Part shown: positions 7,487 through 16,680 of the stretch, in pieces
How positions within the stretch are numbered: position 1 is the stretch's first letter
Layout: the number at the start of each line of letters is the position of its first letter
Virus record (IMG/VR): IMGVR_UViG_3300024343_000146
Coordinates: 1 to 20,141 of that record
DNA: 20,141 nt
DNA from: a virus
Reading direction: 5' to 3' (one strand)
Made by a program: the position numbers and the translations under genes
Notes under the pieces: model-generated
Told to the model about the DNA's origin: nothing
Seen by the model: the letters and a program-made list of their open reading frames with translations, nothing else
Databases searched by the model: none

Positions 7487-8341
7487 ATGGCAAACAGCAG
7501 CTTTAGTACACCGTTTCCAACCAATCAATCGGTATATCCATACAACAACGTGAATCAGTCGCGTTCAGGGCACGTTTTTGAAGTTGATGACACGCTTGGT
7601 CACGAGCGCATAAAGGAAAAACATAAGTCTGGAACGTATCGTGAAATACACGCAGACGGTTCAAGCACCGTAGTTATAGTTTCGAAGCATCACACAACTA
7701 TACATAGAGACGGCCACGTTACGGTTATTGGCAACGCCAACGTTGATATAGGCGCGGCTGGTTCGGTGTCTAACGTAAATATAACAGTTCATGGCAACGT
7801 TAAAATGGAGGTAACTGGCAACTACGAACAGACTGTTACAGGTGAATATAAATTAAAATGCGGCTCATATAAAAACGAAGTGCTTGGCGATAAAGCTGAA
7901 AGTGTTGTTGGTAAAAAGGACAGCATAATTGGTAACGGCGTAAATAATACCGTTCGGGCCGGCGGCGTAAAAAGCATGGTTGTTGGCAGCGTTGAAAAAA
8001 CCGTTCTTGGAGGATACACTGGAATATACACCGGCGCGGCTGATACGACTGCACTTCTTGGAGTGAGTATGTCATCGCCAGCAGGCCCAGCCACAATTGG
8101 AGGCCTCTCTGCATGCGTTGACAGCGCGACTACATTAAACATGACTTCGCTTGGGCTGACAAATATGACTTCATCATTTACAAATATAACTACGCCGCTA
8201 GTTACTGTACTTGGAGGAGGGGTTGTGGCGGCCGGAGACGTACGAGCAGCTGCTGGAACTACCGGGTTGTTAACTCACCTTCACCTCGGCGACGGATCGA
8301 AGGGCATTCCAACCCCGACGGTGCCTGGAGCTCTTGGATAA
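7487..8341 (+). CDS. gp5 C-terminal/VgrG-like beta-helix needle with His-x-His tip
   Basis: This 284-residue protein corresponds to the C-terminal needle of T4 gp5. Residues 28-60 carry the known neck motif: GHVFEVDDTLGHERIKEKHK, then GTYREIHADGSS. From about 60 to 180 short strands repeat every eight or so residues with Val, Gly and Asn (VTGNYEQTVTGEY, VLGDKAESVVG, VGSVEKTVLGG), typical of the intertwined trimeric beta-helix that pierces the outer membrane. The C-terminus ends with GDVRAAAGTTGLLTHLHLGD and a Pro-rich tail. H264 and H266 form a His-x-His like the iron-binding tips of P2 gpV-type spikes. T4 instead uses a separate PAAR tip protein, gp5.4, which I do not see here. It probably assembles on the OB-fold protein encoded at 6053. 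Confidence 0.87.
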   Translation: MANSSFSTPFPTNQSVYPYNNVNQSRSGHVFEVDDTLGHERIKEKHKSGTYREIHADGSSTVVIVSKHHTTIHRDGHVTVIGNANVDIGAAGSVSNVNITVHGNVKMEVTGNYEQTVTGEYKLKCGSYKNEVLGDKAESVVGKKDSIIGNGVNNTVRAGGVKSMVVGSVEKTVLGGYTGIYTGAADTTALLGVSMSSPAGPATIGGLSACVDSATTLNMTSLGLTNMTSSFTNITTPLVTVLGGGVVAAGDVRAAAGTTGLLTHLHLGDGSKGIPTPTVPGALG

Positions 8342-8362
8342 AAATGTTATTAAACCAAAAAT

Positions 8363-11131
8363 ATGCCACTTACAATTTCTAATATTGCTGACCAAAACCT
8401 GCTTGGGGTGGCGGCAAGCACTGGCCCACTTGCCTTTACAATCGCATATCCAGAAAATCCGTCAGCAACATTTACAGTTAGTGCTAGCAGTAGCAACGTT
8501 GCTCTTGTGCCAAACAGCAACGTCGTGCTTGGAGGCAGCGGCGCAAGCCGTACCGTTACGGTGACGCCGCTAAGCAGCAAAAAGGGCACTGCAACAATCA
8601 CAATTACTGCAACAGTAAGCGGCACTGCAGTTACTGCGTCTAAAACATTTTTATTTACGGCAAATCGACCGTCGGTATACACCGATACGTATATGGACTG
8701 GACAGCGATAACTGGTCCGGTTGATACCTATTTGTATATAAATTTTAAGCCTGAAGTGTTTAACAGCGAAACACTTACTTATGGAAATTTTAAAGAACAA
8801 CATCGTCCAATAGAATTAATCTATAACGGTCAAGCTCGTTTTCAGGATCTAATAGAAAGTTTTACAATCGTTACTCAGGTTGGGGCAAATGGGATCAATC
8901 GAGCTCCTTTTAACGTTGAAACTCCAGTTAATCCATATAACTATGGTACGTCAGGGCCGACGATGCTAAAAAGACGACCATGGAGAGTTGAAATAATACC
9001 TGTAACAGACCCAGGTCTTACAGTTGATATACAATATGAAAGTAGAATGGCTGGCGTCTCTAATGTTCCAAAAAGAGTTGGCCGCTATGACATTACTATA
9101 AACGCTACATACGTTCGTAACTTACCAATAGTCTCCTATCCCGATATTCAAAACGGAATATATCCAACAGACTTGCATAATGGCACGTATCGTGGTTTTT
9201 GGAGCAGCTATCAAGACAAGCCAAATACGGTTCCATCCCAAGGCAGCATATTTTCAGAAATATCGTTTGGCAACCCATTTTTTGATATCAACGAGGATGT
9301 GTTAACTGAAGAGGAACTTAATAATCTTAAGTTTGAAACGGTTTTGTATGATTTTAATACACGCCGGGCTCCATACAAGGGTTATGGCGACCCTTCTAAA
9401 TATCTAGTAATACACCCACGCCCAATAGGGGCTACGTTTACTAAAACTGAATTTGCGTATTATGGAAATACACACGTTCCCGAATTTATTACCGATCCTC
9501 AAATACTAGACGTCGACGACCCGAACTATCCTGGCAATATACCTGTTAGGTTAACGTACGCAAAGGCAAACGAAACGTCTTCGGATCTTTTTTCTGCGTT
9601 GGCTCCTCCAATTGAAGTCGGAACATACACCGTTACCTTAGAAGCGGTAGATTTAAACTATACTGGCTCAGTAACCCAAGAAATTAAGGTAGTTCCAGTT
9701 TCGCCGTCTGCTGCGCAAGAAGCAGCAACAGAATATCAAGAGAAAATAGATATTTTTGAAGCAGAAGTAGTTTCTACTCCAAAAAATAGCAGTTTAAGCA
9801 GCTCATCCGTTATATCATACTCTGAAAATGTGTCAACTTCAGACTTTATAAAGAGTGGAGTACTTTCGTTTCTAGAAAAAAGTGATATTCCAGCACTTGG
9901 CACAGTAAAAACTCTCGCTGAATGCGCTCAAAATTTACCACAAAAATTGATGTTGTTTGTTGCAGCGAAGATTGCTGCGCTTGTACTTAGTTATATTCCA
10001 GGAACTGGCATTTTAAAATTGCTAACTAGTGTGATGGATCTTATTAAAAAAGTCCAACAAATAATGGCACTGATTGAATTTATTAAAGACAATCCATGGG
10101 CATTTGCAAATATGGTTCTTGAAGCCACCGGCGCGTATGCCAAACTGGGTGCCATTGCGAACGAACAAATTGATGCGCTTAAATCACAGTTTCCAGGCAT
10201 TACATCAGGCATTGGTGACGTCGCGGGATTTGTAAAAGATGCTGCAAATGGTCTTGTTGATATTTGTAACGCGGTTGATATAAATGGCAACCCACTCGCT
10301 AAGTATATAAAGGCAGACAACACAAAGGTGCCAGAGGCAATTGTAGCGTTTATTCCAGCCACTTCGCGACAACCTGTTGAGGCAAAGGGCAAGTATGATC
10401 TCTTTCAATTTAGGTTAAGAGAGGCGTTAAATAAAGACACTGATAAAATAAACACGTTAACAGCTGAAGGAGACACCGTTGGAGTGCAGGAGTATGTTTC
10501 AATGCTTACCGCGGTGCACGAACTCGCATACAACTATCACGACCGCATTGCAGCTACTGGGTCAGGCTCTGGGCTGTTGAGTGGAAGCAGCACGACCTCT
10601 GACGGCTTAGACTCGGTTTACAATATACTCAGTGAGGCGACAGGCATACTTTCTAGCGTCTATCCACAAAATTCTGGCACAACAAACATTACAACCACCG
10701 ATACGAGCGGAAGCAAAAAGAAAGCAGGTCTTTCAGTAGACACATTAAATTCTGGCTTTAATACTGCCGCAAATATAGTTAGCGGAATTACAAGTGGGGT
10801 AGGGTCTGTTGGAAGCTTCTTGTCCGGGGAGACCGGCTTTTCTTTAACCGGGCTTAAAAATGAGTTTAATTATTTTGCAAAAGAAACGTTGCTGAAAAAT
10901 CCTGCCTGGTCATCAGAAACCGTTAACGAGTATAACAAGCGGGTAAATAAAATAAAATACGAAATGGAAAACAACTCCGAAGCAATACGCAACAACCCAG
11001 CAAATGCGGGCGCGTCTGCTGCCTCAAGCGTGAATTCTGCCTCTTCCTCCTCGTCCTCTGGCAGTTCTTTTTTAAATAGAATAAGTTCATTTGCAGGCTC
11101 CCCGCTCGCTAGTACGTTTTTAAACAAATAA
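8363..11131 (+). CDS. Large structural protein: Ig-like domain, MBG-like region, helical C-terminal half
   Basis: This is a 922-residue protein I cannot assign to a T4 gene. Residues 3-100 form one Ig/cadherin-like domain of a type common in surface proteins (LTISNIADQNLLG, SSNVALVPNSNVVLGGSG, RTVTVTPL, GTATITITATV). Residues 120-250 and about 345-443 are beta-rich and resemble MBG-type domains (GRYDITINATY, VGTYTVTLEAVDLNYTGS). From 495 the character changes to helices: a hydrophobic stretch around 528-556, then amphipathic helices to about 615 and again 675-730. The end (730-922) is Gly/Ser/Asn-rich with a run of serines at 893-899. It lies between the needle and gp25 genes, where T4 has only small genes such as 5.4, and shares their strand. 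A baseplate, hub-associated or injected protein is plausible; a tape measure is less likely because the length is largely beta domains. Confidence 0.7.
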   Translation: MPLTISNIADQNLLGVAASTGPLAFTIAYPENPSATFTVSASSSNVALVPNSNVVLGGSGASRTVTVTPLSSKKGTATITITATVSGTAVTASKTFLFTANRPSVYTDTYMDWTAITGPVDTYLYINFKPEVFNSETLTYGNFKEQHRPIELIYNGQARFQDLIESFTIVTQVGANGINRAPFNVETPVNPYNYGTSGPTMLKRRPWRVEIIPVTDPGLTVDIQYESRMAGVSNVPKRVGRYDITINATYVRNLPIVSYPDIQNGIYPTDLHNGTYRGFWSSYQDKPNTVPSQGSIFSEISFGNPFFDINEDVLTEEELNNLKFETVLYDFNTRRAPYKGYGDPSKYLVIHPRPIGATFTKTEFAYYGNTHVPEFITDPQILDVDDPNYPGNIPVRLTYAKANETSSDLFSALAPPIEVGTYTVTLEAVDLNYTGSVTQEIKVVPVSPSAAQEAATEYQEKIDIFEAEVVSTPKNSSLSSSSVISYSENVSTSDFIKSGVLSFLEKSDIPALGTVKTLAECAQNLPQKLMLFVAAKIAALVLSYIPGTGILKLLTSVMDLIKKVQQIMALIEFIKDNPWAFANMVLEATGAYAKLGAIANEQIDALKSQFPGITSGIGDVAGFVKDAANGLVDICNAVDINGNPLAKYIKADNTKVPEAIVAFIPATSRQPVEAKGKYDLFQFRLREALNKDTDKINTLTAEGDTVGVQEYVSMLTAVHELAYNYHDRIAATGSGSGLLSGSSTTSDGLDSVYNILSEATGILSSVYPQNSGTTNITTTDTSGSKKKAGLSVDTLNSGFNTAANIVSGITSGVGSVGSFLSGETGFSLTGLKNEFNYFAKETLLKNPAWSSETVNEYNKRVNKIKYEMENNSEAIRNNPANAGASAASSVNSASSSSSSGSSFLNRISSFAGSPLASTFLNK

Positions 11132-11148
11132 CTCGTCGACTATATTTG

Positions 11149-11156
11149 TATAAATA
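11149..11156 (+). promoter_or_regulatory. Late promoter octamer for the gp25-gp6-gp7 operon
   Basis: This is an exact TATAAATA in the 29-base gap after the 922-residue gene, followed by GAAT and the gp25 ATG at 11161. Four bases is the shortest octamer-to-start distance in the window, which predicts transcription beginning at or even just inside the start codon. Confidence 0.75.
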
Positions 11157-11160
11157 GAAT

Positions 11161-11592
11161 ATGAGCCGCAACCTGTCTGACTATAATGATTCTAGAACGA
11201 CAGTGGTGTCTAGAAAAAATTTATATTCAGATATTGATAACGCCTTTGCGGCACACCCGATCTATAACGACATATTGCCAATTACTGATATTGATTCAAT
11301 AAAACAAAGCCTAAAAAACTTGTTATTGACAAACCGGTATGACCGCTGCTTTCAACCTGACATCTATTCTGACATAACATCATTGTTATTTGAACAGGTT
11401 GATATCTTTTCTGAAATTGAATTAAAGGAAAAAATAGAAAACGTAATTGATCAATATGAACCACGAATAAGCGACTATGAAGTTATGGTTTCAGACGACT
11501 CTGAAAAAAATGCATATCGCGTCTCTATTAAGTTTGAAACTTCATACGATTCGTCTTCTGAAATAGTAATATATTTAACTCGTATACGATAA
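11161..11592 (+). CDS. gp25: gp25 baseplate wedge protein
   Basis: This is a 143-residue protein of the GPW/gp25 family (T4 gp25 has 132). Recognisable parts are YSDIDNAFAAHPIYNDI (22-38), SIKQSLKNLLLTNRYDRCFQ (46-65), DITSLLFEQVD and ENVIDQYEPRISDYEV. gp25 is part of the conserved wedge core with gp6 and gp53 and contacts the first sheath ring, so it helps trigger contraction. The last base of its stop codon is the first base of the gp6 start codon, so the two are translationally coupled. It begins a new transcription unit through the promoter four bases upstream. Confidence 0.92.
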   Translation: MSRNLSDYNDSRTTVVSRKNLYSDIDNAFAAHPIYNDILPITDIDSIKQSLKNLLLTNRYDRCFQPDIYSDITSLLFEQVDIFSEIELKEKIENVIDQYEPRISDYEVMVSDDSEKNAYRVSIKFETSYDSSSEIVIYLTRIR

Positions 11593-13472
11593 TGGAAATT
11601 CCTACACAGTCAGTAGCAGTCACAGAATTAGACTTTGATGCGATAAAGGCATCTTTGATAGATTATTTTAAAACTCAAGATGGTCCGTTTAAAGACTGGG
11701 ACTATACTGGATCTGGTTTAAACTTATTGGTTGACGTACTCGCGCATAACACTCACTATAATGCTATACTCGCGCACATGGCGGTAAACGAAAGCTTTAT
11801 AGATTCGGCACAACTTCGTCAAAATGTTGTATCGGCAGCAAAGTTAATTGGCTACACTCCACGAAGCGCCGTTGCTGCAAAAGCAAAAATTGCGTGCAGC
11901 GTACCTCCTCGGACTGACTCAATAAATGAGTATGTGATACCATCCGGTTCGCTCTTTTATTCAAACATAACCGATCGTACAAAAAATAGAGGCTACAAAT
12001 TTACTAACCTAAACGATATTGTTTGTCGTAAAAATTCAAACGGCTTGCTGGTAGCAAATAACGTTGAAATACATCAGGGCGAAATTGTAACAAAACGCAT
12101 TCAAATAAATTCTGCACAAAGTAATAACGAATATATTATAGACGATAAAAACATTGATTTAAGCACCTTAAAGGTAGCAGTGTTTCAAAACGGAAGGTCT
12201 GAAATAAATGAAGTATACAGCAGATTTTCTGATATAAATGCAGTTAACGGCTCTACTCCAATTTATTTCGTGTATGAAAATTATAACGGAAACTATGTAA
12301 TATCATTTGGTAATGGTGTATTTGGTAAAAAGCCTGATAATCTTAATGTCTTAGAGCTTAGTTATTTGATTACTGACGGGGTTGGTTCAAATGGTTCAAA
12401 TATATTTTCATATTCAAGCTTTTTTGATTCCACTAAAATTACGAAGGTTGATCTATTTACTATAGATCGTGCTCTAGGAGGAGCCGACCAGGAATCGACA
12501 AGCAGCATAAAATACAACGCCCCGTTGCAGTATATCTCTCAAAATCGTGCCGTCACCGCAGAAGACTATAAAACGTTAATATACGGAAAATTTCCAAACG
12601 TAAAATCCATATCAGTATGGGGTGGTGAAGAAAATGAACCGCCTCAGTACGGTAAAGTTTTTGTGTCAATTAGAAAAAATAGAGACATTAACTACACGTC
12701 TGACTTTTTAACCTATGAAGAAAAGCAAGAAGTATTATCTTACTTAAGCGATAAAAAGGTACTTTCAATATTTCCTGAAATAGTTGATCCAGAATATGTA
12801 AATATTGTTCTTGACGTGTTGTTTAAATATAACCGCAACCTTACCACATACACAAAGGTACAACTTGAAAACAAAGTCAAAGAAACAATAAGTGCGTTTA
12901 ACACCCAATATCTAGATTCATTTGACGGCGTATTTCGTCATTCATTTTTAACAAAGACTATTGACGGCTCAAACCCATCAATATTAAATTCCCACGTAAG
13001 AATCTATATTTCTAAAAGCGCAACGCTTCTCGCAGATTCTCCAGAAAAGATAACTTTAAAGTATGGTGTTCCACTTACAGTTGACAATGACGTTACGATT
13101 ATAAATTCAACCGGATGGGACTATAACGGGGTAACGTATTATATCGGCGACACAAAAGATGACACTTCAAATGACGTTCGCTCGTTGTTTATATATTACT
13201 ACGACTCAAATAATATACCTATTGTAAAGGAAAAAAACGTTGGCAAAATAACATTAAGCACAGGAATATTAGAATTAAGTCCACTATTTGCTGACGAAAA
13301 TATTACTTTAACGCTAGATCTTATACCGCTTTCAAATGATCTTGCGCCAAAACGCAATCAACTTATACAAATTGATACTTCACGACTAAACGTCTATGGC
13401 GAAGTTGACGCTATTGCTGTTGGTGGATCAAACCGTGCAGTAGAATATACAACATTTAGTAGAGACCGTTAA
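11592..13472 (+). CDS. gp6: gp6 baseplate wedge protein
   Basis: This is a 626-residue protein close to T4 gp6 (660). The N-terminal signature is clear: FKDWDYTGSGLNLLVDVLAH (33-52), NTHYNAILAHMAVNESF, then LRQNVVSAAKLIGYTPRSAV (75-94). The middle has RAVTAEDYKTLIYGKFPNVK, typical of the baseplate J-like core shared with gpJ and gp6. Dimers of gp6 form the ring that holds the wedges together and changes shape when the baseplate opens. It overlaps gp25 by one base, and the gp7-position gene starts two bases after its stop. It is one of two genes in the window whose start lacks a T at position -1, consistent with re-initiation from gp25. Confidence 0.92.
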   Translation: MEIPTQSVAVTELDFDAIKASLIDYFKTQDGPFKDWDYTGSGLNLLVDVLAHNTHYNAILAHMAVNESFIDSAQLRQNVVSAAKLIGYTPRSAVAAKAKIACSVPPRTDSINEYVIPSGSLFYSNITDRTKNRGYKFTNLNDIVCRKNSNGLLVANNVEIHQGEIVTKRIQINSAQSNNEYIIDDKNIDLSTLKVAVFQNGRSEINEVYSRFSDINAVNGSTPIYFVYENYNGNYVISFGNGVFGKKPDNLNVLELSYLITDGVGSNGSNIFSYSSFFDSTKITKVDLFTIDRALGGADQESTSSIKYNAPLQYISQNRAVTAEDYKTLIYGKFPNVKSISVWGGEENEPPQYGKVFVSIRKNRDINYTSDFLTYEEKQEVLSYLSDKKVLSIFPEIVDPEYVNIVLDVLFKYNRNLTTYTKVQLENKVKETISAFNTQYLDSFDGVFRHSFLTKTIDGSNPSILNSHVRIYISKSATLLADSPEKITLKYGVPLTVDNDVTIINSTGWDYNGVTYYIGDTKDDTSNDVRSLFIYYYDSNNIPIVKEKNVGKITLSTGILELSPLFADENITLTLDLIPLSNDLAPKRNQLIQIDTSRLNVYGEVDAIAVGGSNRAVEYTTFSRDR

Positions 13473-13474
13473 GC

Positions 13475-16400
13475 ATGCTCCTAAGTATAGCAAATTCTCG
13501 TCCGCGTAACATGGAATCCATTGGAGTGGAGGGGCTCTACCCGCCGGCTCTACGAGAGTCAGCGAGTTCGCTTATTGGATTTATTGAACAATACTATAAT
13601 TATTTAAACAGCATTGGGTTGCCGTCAAACGAGATTGCAAACATTACTCGTGACAAAGACATTGATATTGTATCAAACAAGTATCTAACCGAAATACAGA
13701 GCCTTATAGCGCGAAACATACCAAACAGCCGCGCAGTTGATAAAGTTACTCTCTACAGAATTATTATACAGTATTATCGTACACGCGGGTCAGAAGACAG
13801 CATACACACCTTTTTTAAAATTTTCTTTGATGAAATTGTAGATATATTCTATCCACGAAACTATTTGTTTGACCTGTCTGGAGGTCGTGGGTCGTGGTCA
13901 CCTCTTAATATAGCTTCTCTTAGAGAGACCGCCACAAATCCAAATAAAGTTACTATAGAAGTAACATCAGACTATAAAATAGGGCCGTTTTCAATTTTTG
14001 ACCAGGCGCCATACGTGGTAACGCTAAAGGCATTTAGTAAGTATGTATGGACCTATGACGGCGGTCAAAAGTCATTTAACTTGCCGTATATTGAACGCGT
14101 AAATATATCTGAAGTTGGGCAGCCCGCAGTATTTAGATGGGTATACAAGTACCGAGACGAGGTTGAGTTATACAGCACCGACGACACCCCATGGCCTGAC
14201 GAGGCGCAGTGGCAAGTATTTTCTCGCAACATTGAAACATCATTTGCCCCTGTTGGGGCGATGGATCTTGAGTCAGGGTTGCTGTCGTTGATGGAAAATG
14301 GCGTAATCAATTTGGAAGAAAACGCAACGGGTGGTAGTTCGTTAATTATAAAAAATATACAATACGACACTGCAGAAATAATACCGATACTTCCGACGAT
14401 TGAACCCGAATTAATAACTGATGAATTTTCGTCAGTATTACTTGCTACTCCGCTATGGCAATTTTCTTCTGTTGCCGCTACACTGTCTGGCTTTAAAATT
14501 ACTACAGAATTTGCAGTTACGACTGAAATATCATGGGATGATTCGACGCCTCTTACAGTTGCTGCCAGTGGCGTGCCTGTTTCTCACTCATACGTATTAC
14601 CAATAGTCCCATCACCGATTGTACCAATTCCAGTGAGTGACATTGGTAGAAACTTTATTGATGAGTCGCAGCTATCAAACGAAATAGTTAGTGAAAACAT
14701 AATTGTTATTGGAGACGACGACATTGATATTTCACTCTATGGCTTAACAACTGAGGACGCCGAATTTTTAATCGTTGAAAGAGGACTTGAGCCAGAAAGA
14801 AATGCTCTTGCTGTTGAAAGTGGAGTACGCGAAGAAAGATTTATCGCTATCGTTGACAGCAAAAATGTTGAGTATTATCACATATTTAATGTAGAAGTAT
14901 TTCCGCAATACACTACGAAAATTGGAGACTTCGTTCATTCTTTAGAAGATGTTCAGGCCGGAGAATATAACGGTGACTTTAGACTGTCAAAAGTGTATCG
15001 TAGTATAGACCTTGATCCAATCTCTTGGGTTGAAATTGATAAAAACGTTGATGTTTGGACCTATGAAGACAACAAGTCATTTGCGTCTGACTTATACAAG
15101 CTGCATGACGGCGAGTATTGGCAAAAATATTCTTATCGCATACGGTGCGGCCTCCCTCAAGAGGATTGGATAAATGACTATTTACGATTTGTACACCCTT
15201 CAGGCTTAAAGTTGTTTAGCGCAATACTCTATGAATTTGTCTCTCGCACTGCATGGAACAACGCGATTGACTACAGAGCGAAAAAGCCACAAGACAGCTA
15301 TTTGTGGTTAAACACATATGACCCTCCAGTTGTTGGCTATCATACCCCACGCTATCAACCTGGCTGGTTAACTGGAAACGAACGTCTGCTAACAATTATT
15401 CTAGAATATCTAAAGAGTAGCGGAAGCGAAGATGATTTTATACGAATGATAAGAATCATTGTTAAACTTTTTTCGCAAAACGCTAATCCGCGAAATAAAA
15501 CCATTCGTACAGAATATCAGGGGTGGCTAAAGTATCTTGATCCCAATGAACTTATAGCTGGCTATGCAGACAAAACTTTTGACGAGGCAAACTCTCCTTG
15601 GGTTGACAACTCGCGAACGTTGTTTAATAATATTTCGTCATTTATCAGCTTTAGATACAAAGACACGTCTTATTATCCGTGGTTCTACAGTCAGCTGATA
15701 CCTCTTGACCCAGTATACGAAGACACCGACCTAAGTTATAACGAAGCGACTATAAGTTCGTTTGACATTGAAATGACGCCATACAATAACAGCACGCTTG
15801 AAGACCGGGAGCCGCTAACGTATCGCCACGCTCTTGAGCAACAAAATGGCGACGACTTTATAACAGAAGACAGCAGTAAGCAGTTTATTACGGAAGGTCA
15901 AGTGCACGCAAGAACCGTGACAAGTTTTACATCTAACAAGTCTGTTGTAAAAGAAAATGAAATTGTACGTTTCTATGCGCTGACAAAATATATACCTGAA
16001 GGTACGACTCTCTACTGGAACGTTTCAGAACCAAATATCTATCCTCAGTCTGGCACGTGTGTCGTAAAAAATGAAGTGGCAGTCTTTAGAGCAGTACCGC
16101 TTGTAAACTTTACTGACGGCGCCTCTCAAACATTTACTGCAACTATTCGTCAGGGCGGGCCAAACGGCGCAATACTTGCCAACAGCGAACCAGTTACTGT
16201 AAATAATAATTTAGATTTACCAACATACTTAATATCAGCAAATACAAACAGCACAATCGAAGGTGGCGGAGTAACATTTAATATAACAACAACCGGCGTT
16301 GATGACTACGAAGGGTTATACTACGTAGCTTCATTACCAAATGACGTAGCGCCAGCAATGGGAGGCCTGGTTGTTAAAAATAATGCTGCGTCATTTACTC

Positions 16401-16675
16401 TAATGGCGTCTCTAGACGACTTGAATTCTGAAGGCTCAGAATATTTTGACGTTAAAATATACGCGTGTGACTCCGCCGGATTAAGTGTCGCAACAAGTGA
16501 AAGCATAGAAATAAAAGATGCATACAGAGTGTGGGAATTTATTTCAAAGCCTGCACAACTTTCTGATTTTTCTGTGTCAACAAGCCCAGCATCACAAATA
16601 CAAATTGGATGGAATGACGGCTCACTCGCTCAAACACTTGATAGCGCCGACCTCGTGTCACACACCTATTCATAA
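13475..16675 (+). CDS. Large baseplate wedge protein at the gp7 position
   Basis: This 1066-residue protein follows gp6 directly, the place and size of T4 gp7 (1032 residues), the wedge protein that links the inner baseplate to the periphery. I infer gp7 equivalence from position and length. Residues 80-140 include YRIIIQYYRTRGSEDS and IVDIFYPRNYLF, a segment I associate with large wedge proteins of environmental T4-like phages. A related segment recurs at 642-675 (GSEDDFIRMIRIIVKLF ... NPRN). The C-terminal third is two tandem Ig/Calx-like beta domains (about 811-910 and 912-1016). A 47-residue module occurs at 327-373 and again at the very C-terminus (1019-1065), ending in SHSY and SHTY. 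The start has a weak AGAGA nine bases upstream and C at -1. The beta domains suggest surface exposure, perhaps holding fibres. Confidence 0.65.
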   Translation: MLLSIANSRPRNMESIGVEGLYPPALRESASSLIGFIEQYYNYLNSIGLPSNEIANITRDKDIDIVSNKYLTEIQSLIARNIPNSRAVDKVTLYRIIIQYYRTRGSEDSIHTFFKIFFDEIVDIFYPRNYLFDLSGGRGSWSPLNIASLRETATNPNKVTIEVTSDYKIGPFSIFDQAPYVVTLKAFSKYVWTYDGGQKSFNLPYIERVNISEVGQPAVFRWVYKYRDEVELYSTDDTPWPDEAQWQVFSRNIETSFAPVGAMDLESGLLSLMENGVINLEENATGGSSLIIKNIQYDTAEIIPILPTIEPELITDEFSSVLLATPLWQFSSVAATLSGFKITTEFAVTTEISWDDSTPLTVAASGVPVSHSYVLPIVPSPIVPIPVSDIGRNFIDESQLSNEIVSENIIVIGDDDIDISLYGLTTEDAEFLIVERGLEPERNALAVESGVREERFIAIVDSKNVEYYHIFNVEVFPQYTTKIGDFVHSLEDVQAGEYNGDFRLSKVYRSIDLDPISWVEIDKNVDVWTYEDNKSFASDLYKLHDGEYWQKYSYRIRCGLPQEDWINDYLRFVHPSGLKLFSAILYEFVSRTAWNNAIDYRAKKPQDSYLWLNTYDPPVVGYHTPRYQPGWLTGNERLLTIILEYLKSSGSEDDFIRMIRIIVKLFSQNANPRNKTIRTEYQGWLKYLDPNELIAGYADKTFDEANSPWVDNSRTLFNNISSFISFRYKDTSYYPWFYSQLIPLDPVYEDTDLSYNEATISSFDIEMTPYNNSTLEDREPLTYRHALEQQNGDDFITEDSSKQFITEGQVHARTVTSFTSNKSVVKENEIVRFYALTKYIPEGTTLYWNVSEPNIYPQSGTCVVKNEVAVFRAVPLVNFTDGASQTFTATIRQGGPNGAILANSEPVTVNNNLDLPTYLISANTNSTIEGGGVTFNITTTGVDDYEGLYYVASLPNDVAPAMGGLVVKNNAASFTLMASLDDLNSEGSEYFDVKIYACDSAGLSVATSESIEIKDAYRVWEFISKPAQLSDFSVSTSPASQIQIGWNDGSLAQTLDSADLVSHTYS

Positions 16676-16680
16676 GATAA

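Noticed and set aside
7822-8142. Long leftward frames under the needle gene
   Set aside because: The needle frame carries family motifs and repeats; the antisense frames are low-complexity shadows of its Gly/Val-rich codons.
8334-8564. Rightward 76-codon frame at the needle/922-residue gene junction
   Set aside because: It overlaps both genes in another frame and its product is a Gln/Leu-rich shadow.
9991-10392. Leftward 133-codon frame inside the 922-residue gene
   Set aside because: No motif, no promoter, and fully inside a long coding frame on the other strand.
8363-11131. The 922-residue gene as the tape measure protein
   Set aside because: About half of it is folded beta domains and it is on the wrong side of the baseplate genes; a tape measure should be mostly long helices.
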